The translations under genes and the position numbers were made by a program. A stretch of DNA of 64,000 bases, from NCBI RefSeq assembly GCF_019925205.1, contig NC_083568.1, positions 21,698,393-21,762,392 of the forward strand. Direction: 5' to 3'. Positions 32,287 to 43,925 of this stretch are shown piece by piece. The DNA is from Metopolophium dirhodum (Eukaryota; Arthropoda; Insecta; Hemiptera; Aphididae). How positions within the stretch are numbered: the stretch's first letter is position 1; each line of letters starts with the position of its first letter. Below the pieces are notes generated by a model. The model was not told the origin of the DNA. It saw nothing but the letters and a program-made list of their open reading frames with translations, and searched no databases.

Positions 32287-35200
32287 CTATCTGTCTATCT
32301 CGGCTTCCGGAAGTTGTATTAATTCGGCTTCTGCTTGCTCTAGTGTTCTGGTGTCCCTATACAATTCAGAAATATTTAAAGTACAATAAATTAAAATATA
32401 CAATTATTTCTAACTCACTCTATAGAGTAGTGACCGTGAGCCAAGGTATGTATTTGATCCTCAAGTATAACCCTCTTGTCATCGAAACTATTATAAGTTA
32501 ATTTGGTTGATTTAATAGTCTTCAATCGATGATTGAACGACCGGATAGAGACATTCTCCGTCATCACATCCAAAGTTGTATCACCAAACAGACAGCGATA
32601 ATGATCGTTGAAATTCATATGGTTTCTGACTACATGCCCGCGGATTCCTTTCGCCCTGATCTTCTCCTTGCCATTGATCTTATATGAATAAGACTTTGCT
32701 CTGAGCCCACAAAAATGCGTCATAACCTCTGAATTTGTTTCATCGGAAAACAAACCAGGGATTTTCTTTCGCTCAGCAATGTAACATGGATGATCTTGTG
32801 GTAAGTCTGATGTATCCATTCGATCGAGTAAATTGGAATTATTCTCCAGGTCTTTGTAAAAATCATCGGTTTGAATATAGTATACCAGTGAATCTAAAAT
32901 TACAATATAAATTAATATATGAAAATTAGTATAGTTTGAAAACATTTACCTGTATCAGTATACATGAGCTCAATTTTATCCCTATAATGAGCCTGCATAA
33001 CGTTATAATGATAATCATACATGACGGTCTTGGAAATTTCCAGCACTGCAAAACCTGGTGAAAATTAAAAAAAATATTAAAATATGTTTGATAATAGTAA
33101 ATTAGTTGTATATATATATATATATATATATTTACCTATATATATTGGCTTGTTAAACATGATAATTTTGTTTTCTAATGAGACAGCGTTGAGGGTTTCG
33201 TCATACGTAGTACAGTGTTTGAATGTAGTAAGATTTATAAGTTTTTGCAAACGTTTTTCACTACAAACAAGCTCCATTTTAAAACGTTTCCTTAAAGATT
33301 CCATGGTTTTTCCAAAAACGGCATTGTTTAAGAGTTTGAAGAAATCCTTTTCAAAGTCGTTCCTCGCTTTTTTCCGCATCTCAGTGTTTAATTCTATGTA
33401 TTTTTTAAGCCAGTCCGACTGATTAAACTGCACAACTCTGTGAACCTACAATAAAACAAAATATGCAATAAATAAAATAAATAAAATAAATATGCTACTT
33501 TTTCCACAACGAGTCCGTTGGCTATAGCCTGCTGCAGGTTCCGATAATGAATCACATAGTTTTTCTTTGATTCTAAAGTCGCCATAAGTTTTTTAACTTT
33601 TGAACCAGGTGGAATACTATTTTTCGGTAGGAATGGCAGATCATTATGCTTGTCGTGAAGTTCTTTCGGATATGATATATCGACCTCATACATCCGCCCG
33701 ATTGGTGATCTATCGTTTAAATCATTTAGACCCTCTAGTTTCGGCTCAACCCACTTAAATCCTCCGTATGGCATGAATTGTGACATTGCGTAACCGTACA
33801 AGTTGTTACCTGCAATTTAAGTAATATAATAAATTTAATATTAAATTAAATATAACATTATACTCACAATCCTGATAAACAAGCCATGATTTTGGTTGTG
33901 TTGGATCATAATCTGGTGTCTTTTCATTATTCGCCTTTGCATATCTCATGCTCGCCTGGGTCAAGCCGCCACGAATTCCTATAATAAAAACAGATATTTT
34001 ATCACATTATTTTTTATTTTTTTAATAAATAACCTGACCTCACCTTTCTCGAACATTAACAAAATATCATAATCCGAAATCAGTTCAAGTTGTTGACCCG
34101 TGTATTTCAGCATACAGTCAAAACTAAATCCCGGTGCTGTGTAGTAAAATGATGGGTCCAGATGGTAAGTTCTTATACAGAGATCTCGGAAATTTTCAAA
34201 CACATCAGTCAGCAGCAGCACGTCGATTTTTAAATAAAGATCAGAGTATTCCCCGAGTGTTTGACAGTTGAAATGATTCCAAACTGTATTTGCATGCTCA
34301 AAATCCTCATGTTTTATATGTGATTCGTCCAATGTACTGTAAAAATATTTTTTCGCCGGTAAACTGGTTTCTTCAAGCTTATCCCATTCATCTGTGTAGT
34401 CATACGGGTATACCCCCTTACGAGTAACTAGTGGTAAATCTTGTGTAGAAAAATGTTTTGCACTGTCTCTAAACTTTTCAAATCCTGGTGTAATTAAATT
34501 TTTTGAAAGTGTTGATAAACTGGAGGCCATAAATCTTAGTGTGTCGATAAATCTTAATGTGAAGAAGTTGCTAATGTATTTTGAAAACGTAATAAATTTT
34601 TCTTCGCTGTTTGGTATTACCGAGATAGAGTTTGTATCATACCCGAGACGAGTGACAATAAAATGTGCATCATAATTTGATAAATTATGAAAAAATACTG
34701 GTACGAAGTTAGGTGTTTGAAGTTTAAGATTACACGTATTGCATAATGACTGTCTAAATTTCCCTGATAAATGACAATGATCAGCCACTTTATGATTTTC
34801 ATGAGAAAATTTGGTTTTGCATAAATTACAAGTATTACATGTTTCATGTGTTCTCCGCTGTTCAATAGTGAAAATTATAGGGGTGTTTGTTTTGAGTAGT
34901 TTTTCAATTTTTTGACCTATATTCACAATACTATCTATAAAATGTCTCGCCACGTCTTTATTATTTTCATTTCCACGGTAAATTACAGGCGATGTCGGAA
35001 TTCCGAATTTTTCAAGCAGTTCCACTGGTATTTCTTCATTTGCTTTAACCATAAACCCATAGCTCATGGGCTCGTGTTCTTGAAAAGCTGTTGTTTTTTC
35101 TCCAATTTTCTCATCACTTTTCTTTAGAATTGCTTCGAAATCCGCGTAAATTACTATAGGATGACGTTGCGTTTTATCCCATGCAGTAAACTCGAGTATT

Positions 35201-36972
35201 GATCCGGGTTCAGGTAACTGAGGTAGTATGGGCTTGTGTTCCCCACATATTAATTTATGTTGTTCAAGTCCTGCAACTCCGTTTAATTTATATTTGTATT
35301 GTTGTTTATCGAATGATGTAAAGCACCGTTTGCAGAAAATTAACTGCCCATTATGTTTGGTTTTTTGAGCGCTAATGAGTCTTGAAAAATTAGAGATGTA
35401 ACTATAGTGAGTGTTATCGTCCTGGTCTGAAATTAGTAAAAGATCAAAGTGATCGGGTTTTTCTTCATGTACTACTTTTAGTGGAAATACTTTATATTCC
35501 GGAAATTTCGGTGGTTGAAATTGTTTATCAATACCGTAAACATTGACAGAGACGTTTGGATTATTTTTTTCAAAAATTTTAACCTGATGTAGTGGTGTTG
35601 GAAATGATAGATTTGTAAAATTATATTTTTCTTGGTGTTTAAAATAATTATCACCGACACGATGTTTATTATTTCCTGTGACATGTTTTGCTAGGATCGC
35701 CCATTTGAAGCATTGTGAGTCTAAGTTCTGCGGATTAATCACAGCTTTTTTATTTTCTATTGCGCCTGGTAGTTGTATGTATGATGAGCCGCCTATAGGT
35801 TTATATTTATACACACCTAACATTAAACCGTCTATACATTGTAATGTGAAACCACTACCCTTGCTTGTATACTCGTCTTGCTCTTTCATTAATTTAGCGA
35901 ATGCCTCTTCGACAATTTCCTGTACTCCGGTATCACAGAAAATCGCCTTAGCCGATGTTTTAAAAGCACGGTTTTCCGATGAATATTCCACATTCGGTAT
36001 ATTATATGTCGCCTCAAGCTTTAAATTAAACTTGATCGGATTTTTACTCACAATTGATTTTAGTAAATTGATTAGTTCGGATTTAATCGAATCAAGAAAG
36101 TAGATATAGTTTTGAATATTGTTGGTATTTTTCACGTAATACCAGGTAATTGTATGATTTGATGATGTAGAGATTTGTGTAAATCCTGAAGACTTTACGA
36201 GATTTAAACGTAATTTTTTTAGCCTAACAGCCGACGTTGTATTTGCACTGGAGACACGTTTGCCATTAACGAGCGTAGTGTATGAATCTTTTATTTTTAA
36301 AAAAAAAAAAACTAATTAGCTTATAGCACGTTTATAAAAAAAAAAAATGCTAACCTTGAAAATCATAAAGTCCGAGATTCTCAACGGTGTCTAGAACTTC
36401 CAAGCATTCAGCGTCATTCACGTTACTCCAAAATTCGTCCATCGTGTTATCTCGTTCTGGTGATAAGCGATCATTTTGTCCGAAAAGATCGATATCGTCT
36501 AGAACCTCCCAGCATTCATTCGCGTTACTCATAAATTCGTCCCTCGCTTTATCTCGAATGGGTGATAAGCGGACGTTTTGTTTATCTCGTGCAGTTGATA
36601 CGCAATCTTTACGAACGGATGATGTACCAGGCTGTAAGTCTGGTACAAAAACGTGTGGCGCGATTTGTACAATACCTGATAAAACATTTGAAATATAATA
36701 AAAAATAAATATTTAAAGTGGATACAAAAATACATACCATGAGCATTTTTCAAATGTTTATTGAGACCGGCCTTATAACTGAACGTAATACCACATCTAA
36801 TACATGGGATACGCTCGGCGTTGTGATTTTTTTCGTGTCTAGTTAGACTACGTTTCACCGTGAATTCCGAAGGACATTGTCGACATTTAAACATTTCGAG
36901 GTGTGTTTTTCGGTGAGCGATCAAATTTGGCTTGTATACGAATTTCAAAAAACATTGCTCGCATTTAAACAT
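32287..36972 (-). CDS. zinc-finger / family B DNA polymerase fusion, nine exons, Polinton
   Basis: Nine exons (minus): 36738-36972, 36355-36675, 34044-36287, 33868-33978, 33499-33809, 33136-33445, 32950-33054, 32419-32893, 32287-32356. All borders are GT/AG and every phase fits; the sum is 4182 nt, 1393 residues. Exon 1 has three C2H2 fingers; exon 2 holds an acidic tandem repeat. Exonuclease motifs: DFE at 568-570, NLSNYDAH near 720-727, YLKID at 870-874. Polymerase motif A Asp970 (DCNNLYG), motif B NNAVFGK from 1114, motif C YTDTDS at 1209-1214. A Cys-rich HNH-like patch (669-704) sits between ExoI and ExoII. The enzyme would copy the element by protein priming. Introns interrupt motifs A and C. 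The first in-frame ATG-led exon sets the start at 36972. No broken residue was seen. Confidence 0.88.
36355..36675 (-). other. acidic linker exon with a two-copy repeat
   Basis: 107 residues. Two copies of a unit of about 38 residues follow each other, each reading RLSP-RD---DEF-SN-N, then EC-EVLD and a Gly. Their acid content and short conserved words (LSP, EVLD) suggest a binding motif for a partner or modification sites. Confidence 0.75.
36738..36972 (-). other. C2H2 finger exon of the polymerase gene
   Basis: Three fingers in 78 residues: C4-C7...H20-H24 type, a second starting CRQC, and a third starting CIRC and ending HLKNAH. The exon ends in phase 1 at a GTATGT donor, in phase with the next exon. 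A frame reading into the intron exists but leads nowhere conserved. Confidence 0.8.
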
Positions 36973-37172
36973 TTTAAAATAAATTAACAAGAAAAATTAA
37001 AACGTTATATGATAATTACGTGTGTAGTATTGACACAGAGCGATCGAGAGAGATATAGGTTAATATGGTACGACAAAATATCATCAACTATGGGGAGTAA
37101 TGAATAGCGACTATTCATTCATTCAAAAAATCCCTACCTAAGACCCGTCGCCGACGCCGCCGCCGCCGCCGC
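36973..37172. promoter_or_regulatory. region upstream of the polymerase gene up to the right repeat
   Basis: 200 bp between the polymerase ATG and the terminal repeat, with a GAATAGCGACTATTC palindrome near 37,103 and a (CCG)n run at 37,150-37,172. It should hold or border the promoter; the promoter may extend into the terminal repeat. Confidence 0.35.
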
Positions 37173-38407
37173 TGCCACCACCGATCACAGTTATACAATG
37201 CAATACAGGGTCGTCGGTTTGTTGTATATATCGGGTGTGTTAATATCCGTATGGTAAAGTGTTCAAGCCGCCTGTTTTAAAAATACTATAAAATCGAGTT
37301 TAAACGTATAATGAAAGATTGTATAGTTACCTTTTCTAGATGCGGTATACAAATTGCATGCAAGGAAATATATTTAGAAACTAAACATAAAAAAAAAACT
37401 TATGTATGTAATAATAATAATACAATAAGAGTTTCCTTATGTTGACACCTTCATTTATCAAACATAGATCGTATCAATATAATAAAAATATAAATATAAT
37501 ATAAATCGTAATATAAACATTACGTATCTAGTAATATAGTTCTATTACTATGTAGAACATTGTCCACGAACTGTTGAGATCACACATTTTTTAATTATTA
37601 CTATATATATATTATATATTAATGCGGAGGAAGATCTTAAACCTCTAGCCAACAAACTAGTGGTGTGTAGTTGTATGGTATAGCACATTTTCCTATCAGG
37701 TATGTAGCATGTGTTTGGATACATGTTTTTCAAATAAATCTCTAATTCATGTGCACCACTATTTTTGGATATGTACGTTGCACGTCCTAGGAAAATAGAA
37801 ATATTGTATGCCTGTAGCAAAACTTTAGGTCGTATTACACATGTTATTCATCTCGAGTACTTCCCGTATGATATGTCTCATATGAAATAAATACGAAACA
37901 TTTTCGATACTTAGCTTAATACAAACGTATTCAAGTTGATATATAATATATACCTGAATGTTATAAATATGTAAATACGTAAGGGGAGAAAAAAAAGCGT
38001 GGTAAATAGTTATAAATAAGCGTTTATTAGTATCTGTATAAACATCGTTTACTTATCTACAATTCACTTATCATGTTAAATATTTGAGGCGTTAATAATT
38101 CTATTTCTGCTGCAAGTGTACAGGTATAAAACCGCGCATTTTTTTTAACTCATTCGTTCCTACCCATATCTGCAAGCGACGCCCACAAGTTTCGCATTTT
38201 TTAAATTCTCTTATTATATCTAGCATGGTTGACGGTAGACCTGCATCGAGATGTTATTCGAATTTGATTATATATAATATTTTTGCAAGTATGTATGTAT
38301 GTATGTATGTATGTATGTATGTGTGTGTGTATGAGCATTCATATGTAATTGAATGAATAAAGGACTGGGCGGCTTGTTTGTATACTATATTATGGAATAC
38401 TGGAATC

Positions 38408-38462
<55 letters not shown>

Positions 38463-38802
38463 ATGTGATATGAATGTATTTATCTATGCATGCATGCGTG
38501 TATGTATGATATGGTATATAATATATATGTTGAGCTTGTGTGTGTTGTAAATATTATTATATAAGTTCAGAATGAAAACTGATGAGTACTGTATGGTGTG
38601 TAATACTATATTATAGTTTGTATGTGTATGGTTATATCATATTTATATGTATAAATATACCTATGTATCGTATGCTAACGATGCGTTTTATTGATATATA
38701 TGTAATAAGTATATAATATTATGGTATAATATTTGTTGACAGGTATGTGTGATGTTGTAGGTACCTTATATTATATTATGAGCATGACGTATGTTCGTAT
38801 AT

Positions 38803-38833
<31 letters not shown>

Positions 38834-39384
38834 GTGTTTGTACGTAAGTGCGTATGTAAGTAGGTATTTATAGATGTGATAACTGATAACATAGGTATGA
38901 TAACGCGGTGGCGGGCTCGCGCGCGTTCGCGGCGGCCCTTTGTAAGGTATAGTGGCTGTGGTGGTGGTGGGGGAAATTATACATCTCGTACGTATGCGAA
39001 CGATTGTCGTAAACACCAGTTAAATGAGATAGAATATACCTTCTAATCATAAGCGAGTAAGTTGCGCAGTGGTGTGGTTGTGGTATGGGAAGCGACCTGT
39101 TCGAGTTCGAATCCCGGTTCGGTAAAAAAATTTTTAAATTATTTTCCGCGGCTAATTGATAGGGAAGAGTGGCGGGGGGAATATCGTATAAGTGCGTGAT
39201 TGATGGTGGGGGGTATATGAAGAGCGGGGTAGCGGGGGGAATGTCGTGTACGTATGTGATATGGGTTGAGCAGAGGTGTATAATAGATGTATGTGGGATG
39301 TGCAAACGGGTTTCGCGGGATGTGCATCAGGTATAGGGCTGAGCCAGCAGGATGCGGTTCCAGAAATCTCTTTTTTATCCTACT
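37173..39384. repeat. right terminal inverted repeat of the Polinton
   Basis: About 2212 bp, the inverse of 21,178-23,393. Just inside it is a GC-rich (CCG)n run (37,150-37,172) not present on the left. It contains a (TG)n run at 38,410-38,452 and GTAT tetranucleotide runs at 38,290-38,325 and 38,808-38,833. Confidence 0.93.
39061..39135 (+). other. tRNA-like segment in right inverted repeat
   Basis: A-box-like word at 39061-39072, B-box-like word at 39103-39113 and TTTTT at 39131-39135, all on the plus strand and pointing out of the element. A short Pol III transcript starting here would end before the transposon end. Confidence 0.5.
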
Positions 39385-39390
39385 ATCTTC
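39385..39390. repeat. right 6-bp target-site duplication (ATCTTC)
   Basis: Matches the left duplication exactly and directly follows the terminal ATCCTACT. Confidence 0.95.
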
Positions 39391-40010
39391 AAAAACCTTT
39401 TACATATTTTATGCATCCCGTGAAAGTCATGACTATGATAAGTACCAGCCAGAAACATCATAAACGGCAGTTTCCCCGCCGAGTGCGGTATATTGGTGAG
39501 CCGGACGATAGTAAATCATCGTTATACACGGACGCCAATTACCAAACATATAACAGCATTGCCCCAGACCGAGTAAGCCGGACGATACTAAAAACTTCGT
39601 TATACACGGATGCTTAATAGTCTGTCCCGGCTTCCCTTTCCGCTCCAAACGACCGTGCGCTGCGAAGAAGTCTGTTGTTTTCGCTCGTTGCTCTACGTAC
39701 ACTCCGTGTGACGACCAACTCCAGGCACCGCAGTAGTCAATCCGTCAGCCGAGTCGAGAACGCCGAGTCATCGCCGCCGCCGTCCGATCGTTATATTTAA
39801 TTGATCAAGTCGAGAACGCAGAGCCATCGCCGCCGCCGTCCTCATCTACACCCCCATTCACCGTCCACGCTGGTAAGTCACTATAAAGTGTTACCGTGCC
39901 ACTTGTACGAGCCGTTGTTGTTGACAGTACGCCGCCATCGAGAGCAGAGCCAATACTTCACCAGCTACCGAACAACTTGAGTTATATGTTCGCATTCCCA
40001 CCCCATTAAA
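39391..40010. other. GC-rich host or LTR-like DNA right of the Polinton
   Basis: This stretch is much richer in GC than its surroundings. It contains two copies of AGCCGGACGATA(G/C)TA...TTATACACGGA(C/T)GC (from 39,498 and 39,576) and two copies of GTCGAGAACGC(C/A)GAG(T/C)C with ATCGCCGCCGCCGTC (39,751 and 39,807). A good donor, CTG followed by GTAAGTCA, occurs at 39,873. It may be a 5' untranslated exon of a host gene or a retroelement leader. No protein frame is convincing. Confidence 0.4.
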
Positions 40011-41590
40011 TATTTTTACTGTACACTCTGATGAGTATAATTAAAATAATTCATAAATTATTGTTATACAAAACATATGAATTATACAAAACTAACATGA
40101 AGATTGGTTCAAAACATGATATTTCAATAAATAAAAACAATTTATTACCAACCAATTGCGTTTCATTACAAACTCTTAATTCAAGAGTAATACAATCATA
40201 ATATAATACGAGTATAGTACATTTCGTAATATTTTTTTATAATATTTACTGTTAGTGAAATATAAAGTTGGTATTACTAATATAATATATGTTATGATAT
40301 TTATGGACGACTCTTGCACCATGACCCCTCGATATAGTAATGTGGCGACCCGTCACATCTCTTTTAGATAAATGATTAAATACTTAATCAAGTCTTCCAA
40401 TTTACTAAACATTTATATTTTTTAGATAATTTGAAGAAAAATTTAAAATTGAAGAGAGACTGTGTGAACTAACAAAATTTTTGGTATGAAATGTTTATTT
40501 GAACACCTGTTATAATGTACTATTATAGATATAGTGAACTTAAGTTAATTTTTTATAATATACTATAGTAAACATTTGAACATTTATTACAATATACGTA
40601 TATTATACATAGATTTCAAGTATGATTTTTTTTAGTTTTTTTTTTGAAAGTTACCCACCTACTACAATACAAGACACTTTATTTTTATATTTTGAAGCAA
40701 TATATGTTTTGGATTATTTACATCTATATAAACTAAATTTCAGACCCATAGTTTAGTATTTATAGTTTGTATGATCAAAGTCGTGGAACCAAATTTTATC
40801 AGACTCTACTAGAATGTTGTAGTTAAATTAAACTATGATAAGTATGTGGAATAACAGTACCTAACCTTCTATGATAATTTGTTATGAATATAATATTTTA
40901 AGCAATAACTCAAATTTAGCACTTTTACTGTACTTAATACATTTTCCTAATATTTTAACAGAAATTATGGAGCTAAAAATATAGAAATACCTATATTATG
41001 TCACGGTCCATAGTTCATAGTTTTGTTTCATTTATAATAATAATGCTTTTTAATATACTTTTTCATAAATTAATATTTATTACAGTTGGCTTTTATGATT
41101 TGTTTGAACTATTAGTACTTATTTTTTTTGGTAGATCCCTATTATTACAACACCGTTACCAACATGCGTTTTTTTTTTGGTTAGTTAATATAATTGCATG
41201 TTTTTATGATTTCTTCGTATTTATGCTTATTTTCTTAAAATGTTTTTATATTTTCGGTTCATCCGTTACCTACTTACATACCTACCCACCAAGTGTGCAA
41301 ATAAAGAATTTTTTTTGTAAACCAATTTGAATTATAATTTATTAATTTAAAACATTTTTAATAAAAACGTTTTCAGTATTTTTTTGAATTTTAAGTGCAT
41401 ATTTTTGAATATTTCAGTGCATATATTTGCCTGTTTTTAGTGCATACATGCAGGCAAGTATTTAACACTTTTTCATTGCATTAAATTCACAGCCCTGCTA
41501 ATTACTTTTACTTCCAATCATAATACCTACCACAGTTAATGTTAAATGTCAAATTGTCAACAATCAACTGCTTCTTCAACTTGATAACAC
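40011..41590. other. AT-rich intergenic DNA
   Basis: No gene recognised. A hydrophobic plus-strand frame at 40,998-41,330 is made of T-rich codons and has no family resemblance. Words such as GTGCATA near 41,395-41,450 recur and may mark an old element. Confidence 0.4.
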
Positions 41591-41593
41591 TAA

Positions 41594-41722
41594 GAGGATG
41601 TCAGATTTTTAGCGCACCATTTATTTCTCTCTCTGACCCAATCATTTTAGTGTTTTCTTAATCGTACATTTGGTATGCTACACGTGGGTCAAAGATGGAA
41701 AACAAATAGTGCGCTGACATCC
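41594..41722. mobile_element. short MITE-like inverted repeat
   Basis: The left end GGATGTCAGATTTTTAGCGCACCATTTA and right end AAATAGTGCGCTGACATCCC are inverse to one another apart from a short insertion, enclosing about 130 bp. No coding capacity; family not recognised. Confidence 0.5.
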
Positions 41723-41732
41723 CAACCGGCAA

Positions 41733-42930
41733 CAAGTTTACACGAGTGAGCTGGGTATGGCTCCATCATAGATAACAAAGATATGGATAGGACATAATGG
41801 TCTTATCAGCGGTCTTCGAGGGGAACATTAAATTGAGGCCAATAAAGTATACTTATATCGAGTATCGACTATCGACTATCAATATAAAGGAGCCTCAATT
41901 GCCTTCCCCTCCGGGAACGCTGCCTCAAATCAGGGGCGTCATTTCAACTTTTTTTTTGTTGGTGCGAAAATGTTTGCAGGCAATTCAAATTTTTACCAGG
42001 CCACATAGAAAACTTTTTTTTTCTTCAGTGGGGAGGGGGGGGGTCTAGTAGGGACAAAAACTCGTATTCTCGACGTACTAACTAAAATTGGTGGTAGAAT
42101 TTCTACCATAGAATATCATTTCTACCGTAGAAAGTAAGTGACAAGGTTAAAAATGTAGGCAAATAATATTCTGTGGTTGCTATTTTTAGACAATTTTTTC
42201 CCTTTTGATGGGAATTATATATCATGTTGTTTTCTTATTATAACGAGTAGGGAGATACCGGAGCGTGATAAGAAATCTATACCAGCATAATATTATACCC
42301 ACAGATATTTATATATTCGATGGTAATAATATCATGGTAGAGAATAAAAAATATATATAACCCATAGACATAATTATATTATTATTATTTTATATTATGT
42401 CTATGATATAACCACACAACCACATCGATCATTTTTGGAAATAAAACCCATTAGTACCTAGAATATTTAATTTTTTTTTTTAAATACTGAAAAAATTTAA
42501 AATATATATAATATATTAATATATAACACTTTGGTATATCGGCGCTTATATTTATTGTTGGCAGGCCAAAGAAGGCGTTTATAAAAAATGTTGGTGCAAA
42601 TGTACACCCTGCACCCCCCCCCCCCCAAATGACGCCCCTGCCTCAAATGTATTTAACATAGGCGTGGACTATCCGTATCTTTATTATCTATGGGCTTCAT
42701 CCATAGCATGGATTAAGGTGTCAACAATCAAAGGATCAACTTGATAATCAAACACTTAAGTTCGGCAACCTGCAACTCAGGATCTTTTTATTCAGTGTCC
42801 TAATGAGTCATAAGAAGGTTAGTTAGGTAAACCTATGGTTAGTTGAAGCCAAAGAGTCAATAGGGCCTTTGCAATTCAAGATCTTTTCCTACGTATTCGG
42901 CATTGTTAACATAACTATTCTACCTTTACA
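41733..42930 (-). repeat. inverted partner of the repeat at 20250-20708, split by a MITE
   Basis: Running from GTTTACACGAGTGAGCTGG to about 42,930 this is the reverse complement of 20,250-20,708, interrupted by the element at 41931-42640. The MITE is absent from the left copy, so it landed after the two copies separated. Confidence 0.7.
41931..42640. mobile_element. non-autonomous hAT-type MITE, 710 bp, with 8-bp duplication
   Basis: Ends are CAGGGGCGTCATTT and AAATGACGCCCCTG, perfect inverses. CCTCAAAT is found on both sides (41923-41930 and 42641-42648), an 8-bp target duplication as made by hAT transposases. The interior has poly-C and poly-T runs and no open frame, so it depended on a transposase from elsewhere. 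Confidence 0.88.
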
Positions 42931-42939
42931 CTTTTTCTT

Positions 42940-43270
42940 CCCCCGTCTCTCAAAGCTATATACAGGTTCAGCCACTCTCATTCCACACCTCCATATGATC
43001 GGTATTCTGTCTATCCATCTCTTCTTCAGTCTTCTCGTCCATCATTTCTCCCCTAAATTAACTTCTATAGCCACTCTCACTATCTCTTATCATACTGTGA
43101 CCGAACCACCTAAACCTATTCTCTCTTGTTTTCACTACAATATTTACACTACCCTACACTACCCTTAATTAATTAATTTCTTATTCTATCCTCTTTTGTA
43201 CCTTAACACCTTACTTATTATTTTCATATCTGCTACTCTCACTCCACTTACCTACCCTAACCTTACATTT
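42940..43270 (-). pseudogene. non-LTR retrotransposon reverse-transcriptase C-terminal remnant
   Basis: On the minus strand broken frames show the familiar end of LINE reverse transcriptases: a V(R)VADMK segment near 43,230, an FRWFGHSMIRD segment near 43,090-43,120, and a following WxDR-x-x-DM-like run. There are several stops and frame changes, so it is an old dead copy. Confidence 0.6.
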
Positions 43271-43925
43271 CTTTTTCATCTTTCCCTTTCATACACCAAA
43301 CATTCTGAAATCCTGTTGACCCATTTCATTATCTTTGCCATATCACACACTTCCTAATTCCTATTCACTCAGTCTCTAGTTACCTACAAGTCATTGTACT
43401 TGATTATCGGTGAAAATATTTAAATATCGTTGAGCGAATTCCCTACTCGAAAGAATTGCTTAAAAAAATATCATACCTCACCAATTTTCTAATTTTGAAC
43501 ACGACTTTATTGATAGCCCGAATAGTGTTATACCAGTATAGTTACAATACAAATATTGAAAATTTTCGGGCAATACATCCCCTGATCAATTAACTATAGT
43601 AAAAAAAAACCTACTGAGAAATAAGAAAATACATACCCCGTGACGTAATCAAAATCTGCTACGAAACTTAGTCTTCGAAACACTGAAACGTTCACACATT
43701 TCAATCTGCTTATGATATATTATTCCTAGTTTGAAAATGTTCACTGAAGAATACCATTTCTGAAATAACACGCATCTTATGCAGTAAAATGTTCTACAAT
43801 ATTCTAATGACCTATGCGTTACAGTCTACAGATATTATATAAGCCTACCAATATATACCTAATATTAATTTTTATTACACAGAGTTTGTATTTTTAAATG
43901 TTGTATTCAAGGATTTATTAGTTTT
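43271..43925. other. AT-rich intergenic DNA
   Basis: The first 100 bp may still belong to the LINE remnant. No other feature recognised. Confidence 0.35.

Larger units (their letters stand above)
21178..39384. mobile_element. complete Polinton/Maverick element, 18,207 bp
   Basis: The element begins AGTAGGAT and ends ATCCTACT, and the 6 bp outside each end are identical (ATCTTC at 21172-21177 and 39385-39390). AG ends, 6-bp duplications, long terminal inverted repeats, a protein-primed-type family B polymerase, a retroviral-like integrase, a packaging ATPase, an adenovirus-type protease and capsid proteins define Polintons, which are eukaryotic self-synthesising transposons related to adintoviruses. 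All major frames are open and the repeats are almost identical, so insertion is recent. The cargo forms three transcription blocks with poly(A) signals at the block ends (AATAAA at 25452 +; 25487-25496 minus; 32034 +; 32047 minus). Confidence 0.97.

Noticed and set aside
33979..34043. Polymerase tail reading on into the first polymerase-core intron
   Set aside because: Residues after the GTGAGG donor are AT-rich intron translation; the next exon continues the family pattern in phase.
39061..39130. Functional tRNA gene
   Set aside because: A and B box words are present but the T stem is imperfect and no acceptor stem can be drawn; called tRNA-like only.
21178..39384. Free adintovirus or other viral contig
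   Set aside because: Exact 6-bp duplications and host repeats on both sides show an integrated transposon.
40998..41330. 110-residue membrane-protein-like frame
   Set aside because: The hydrophobicity comes from T-rich codons in AT-rich DNA; no family, poor start context.
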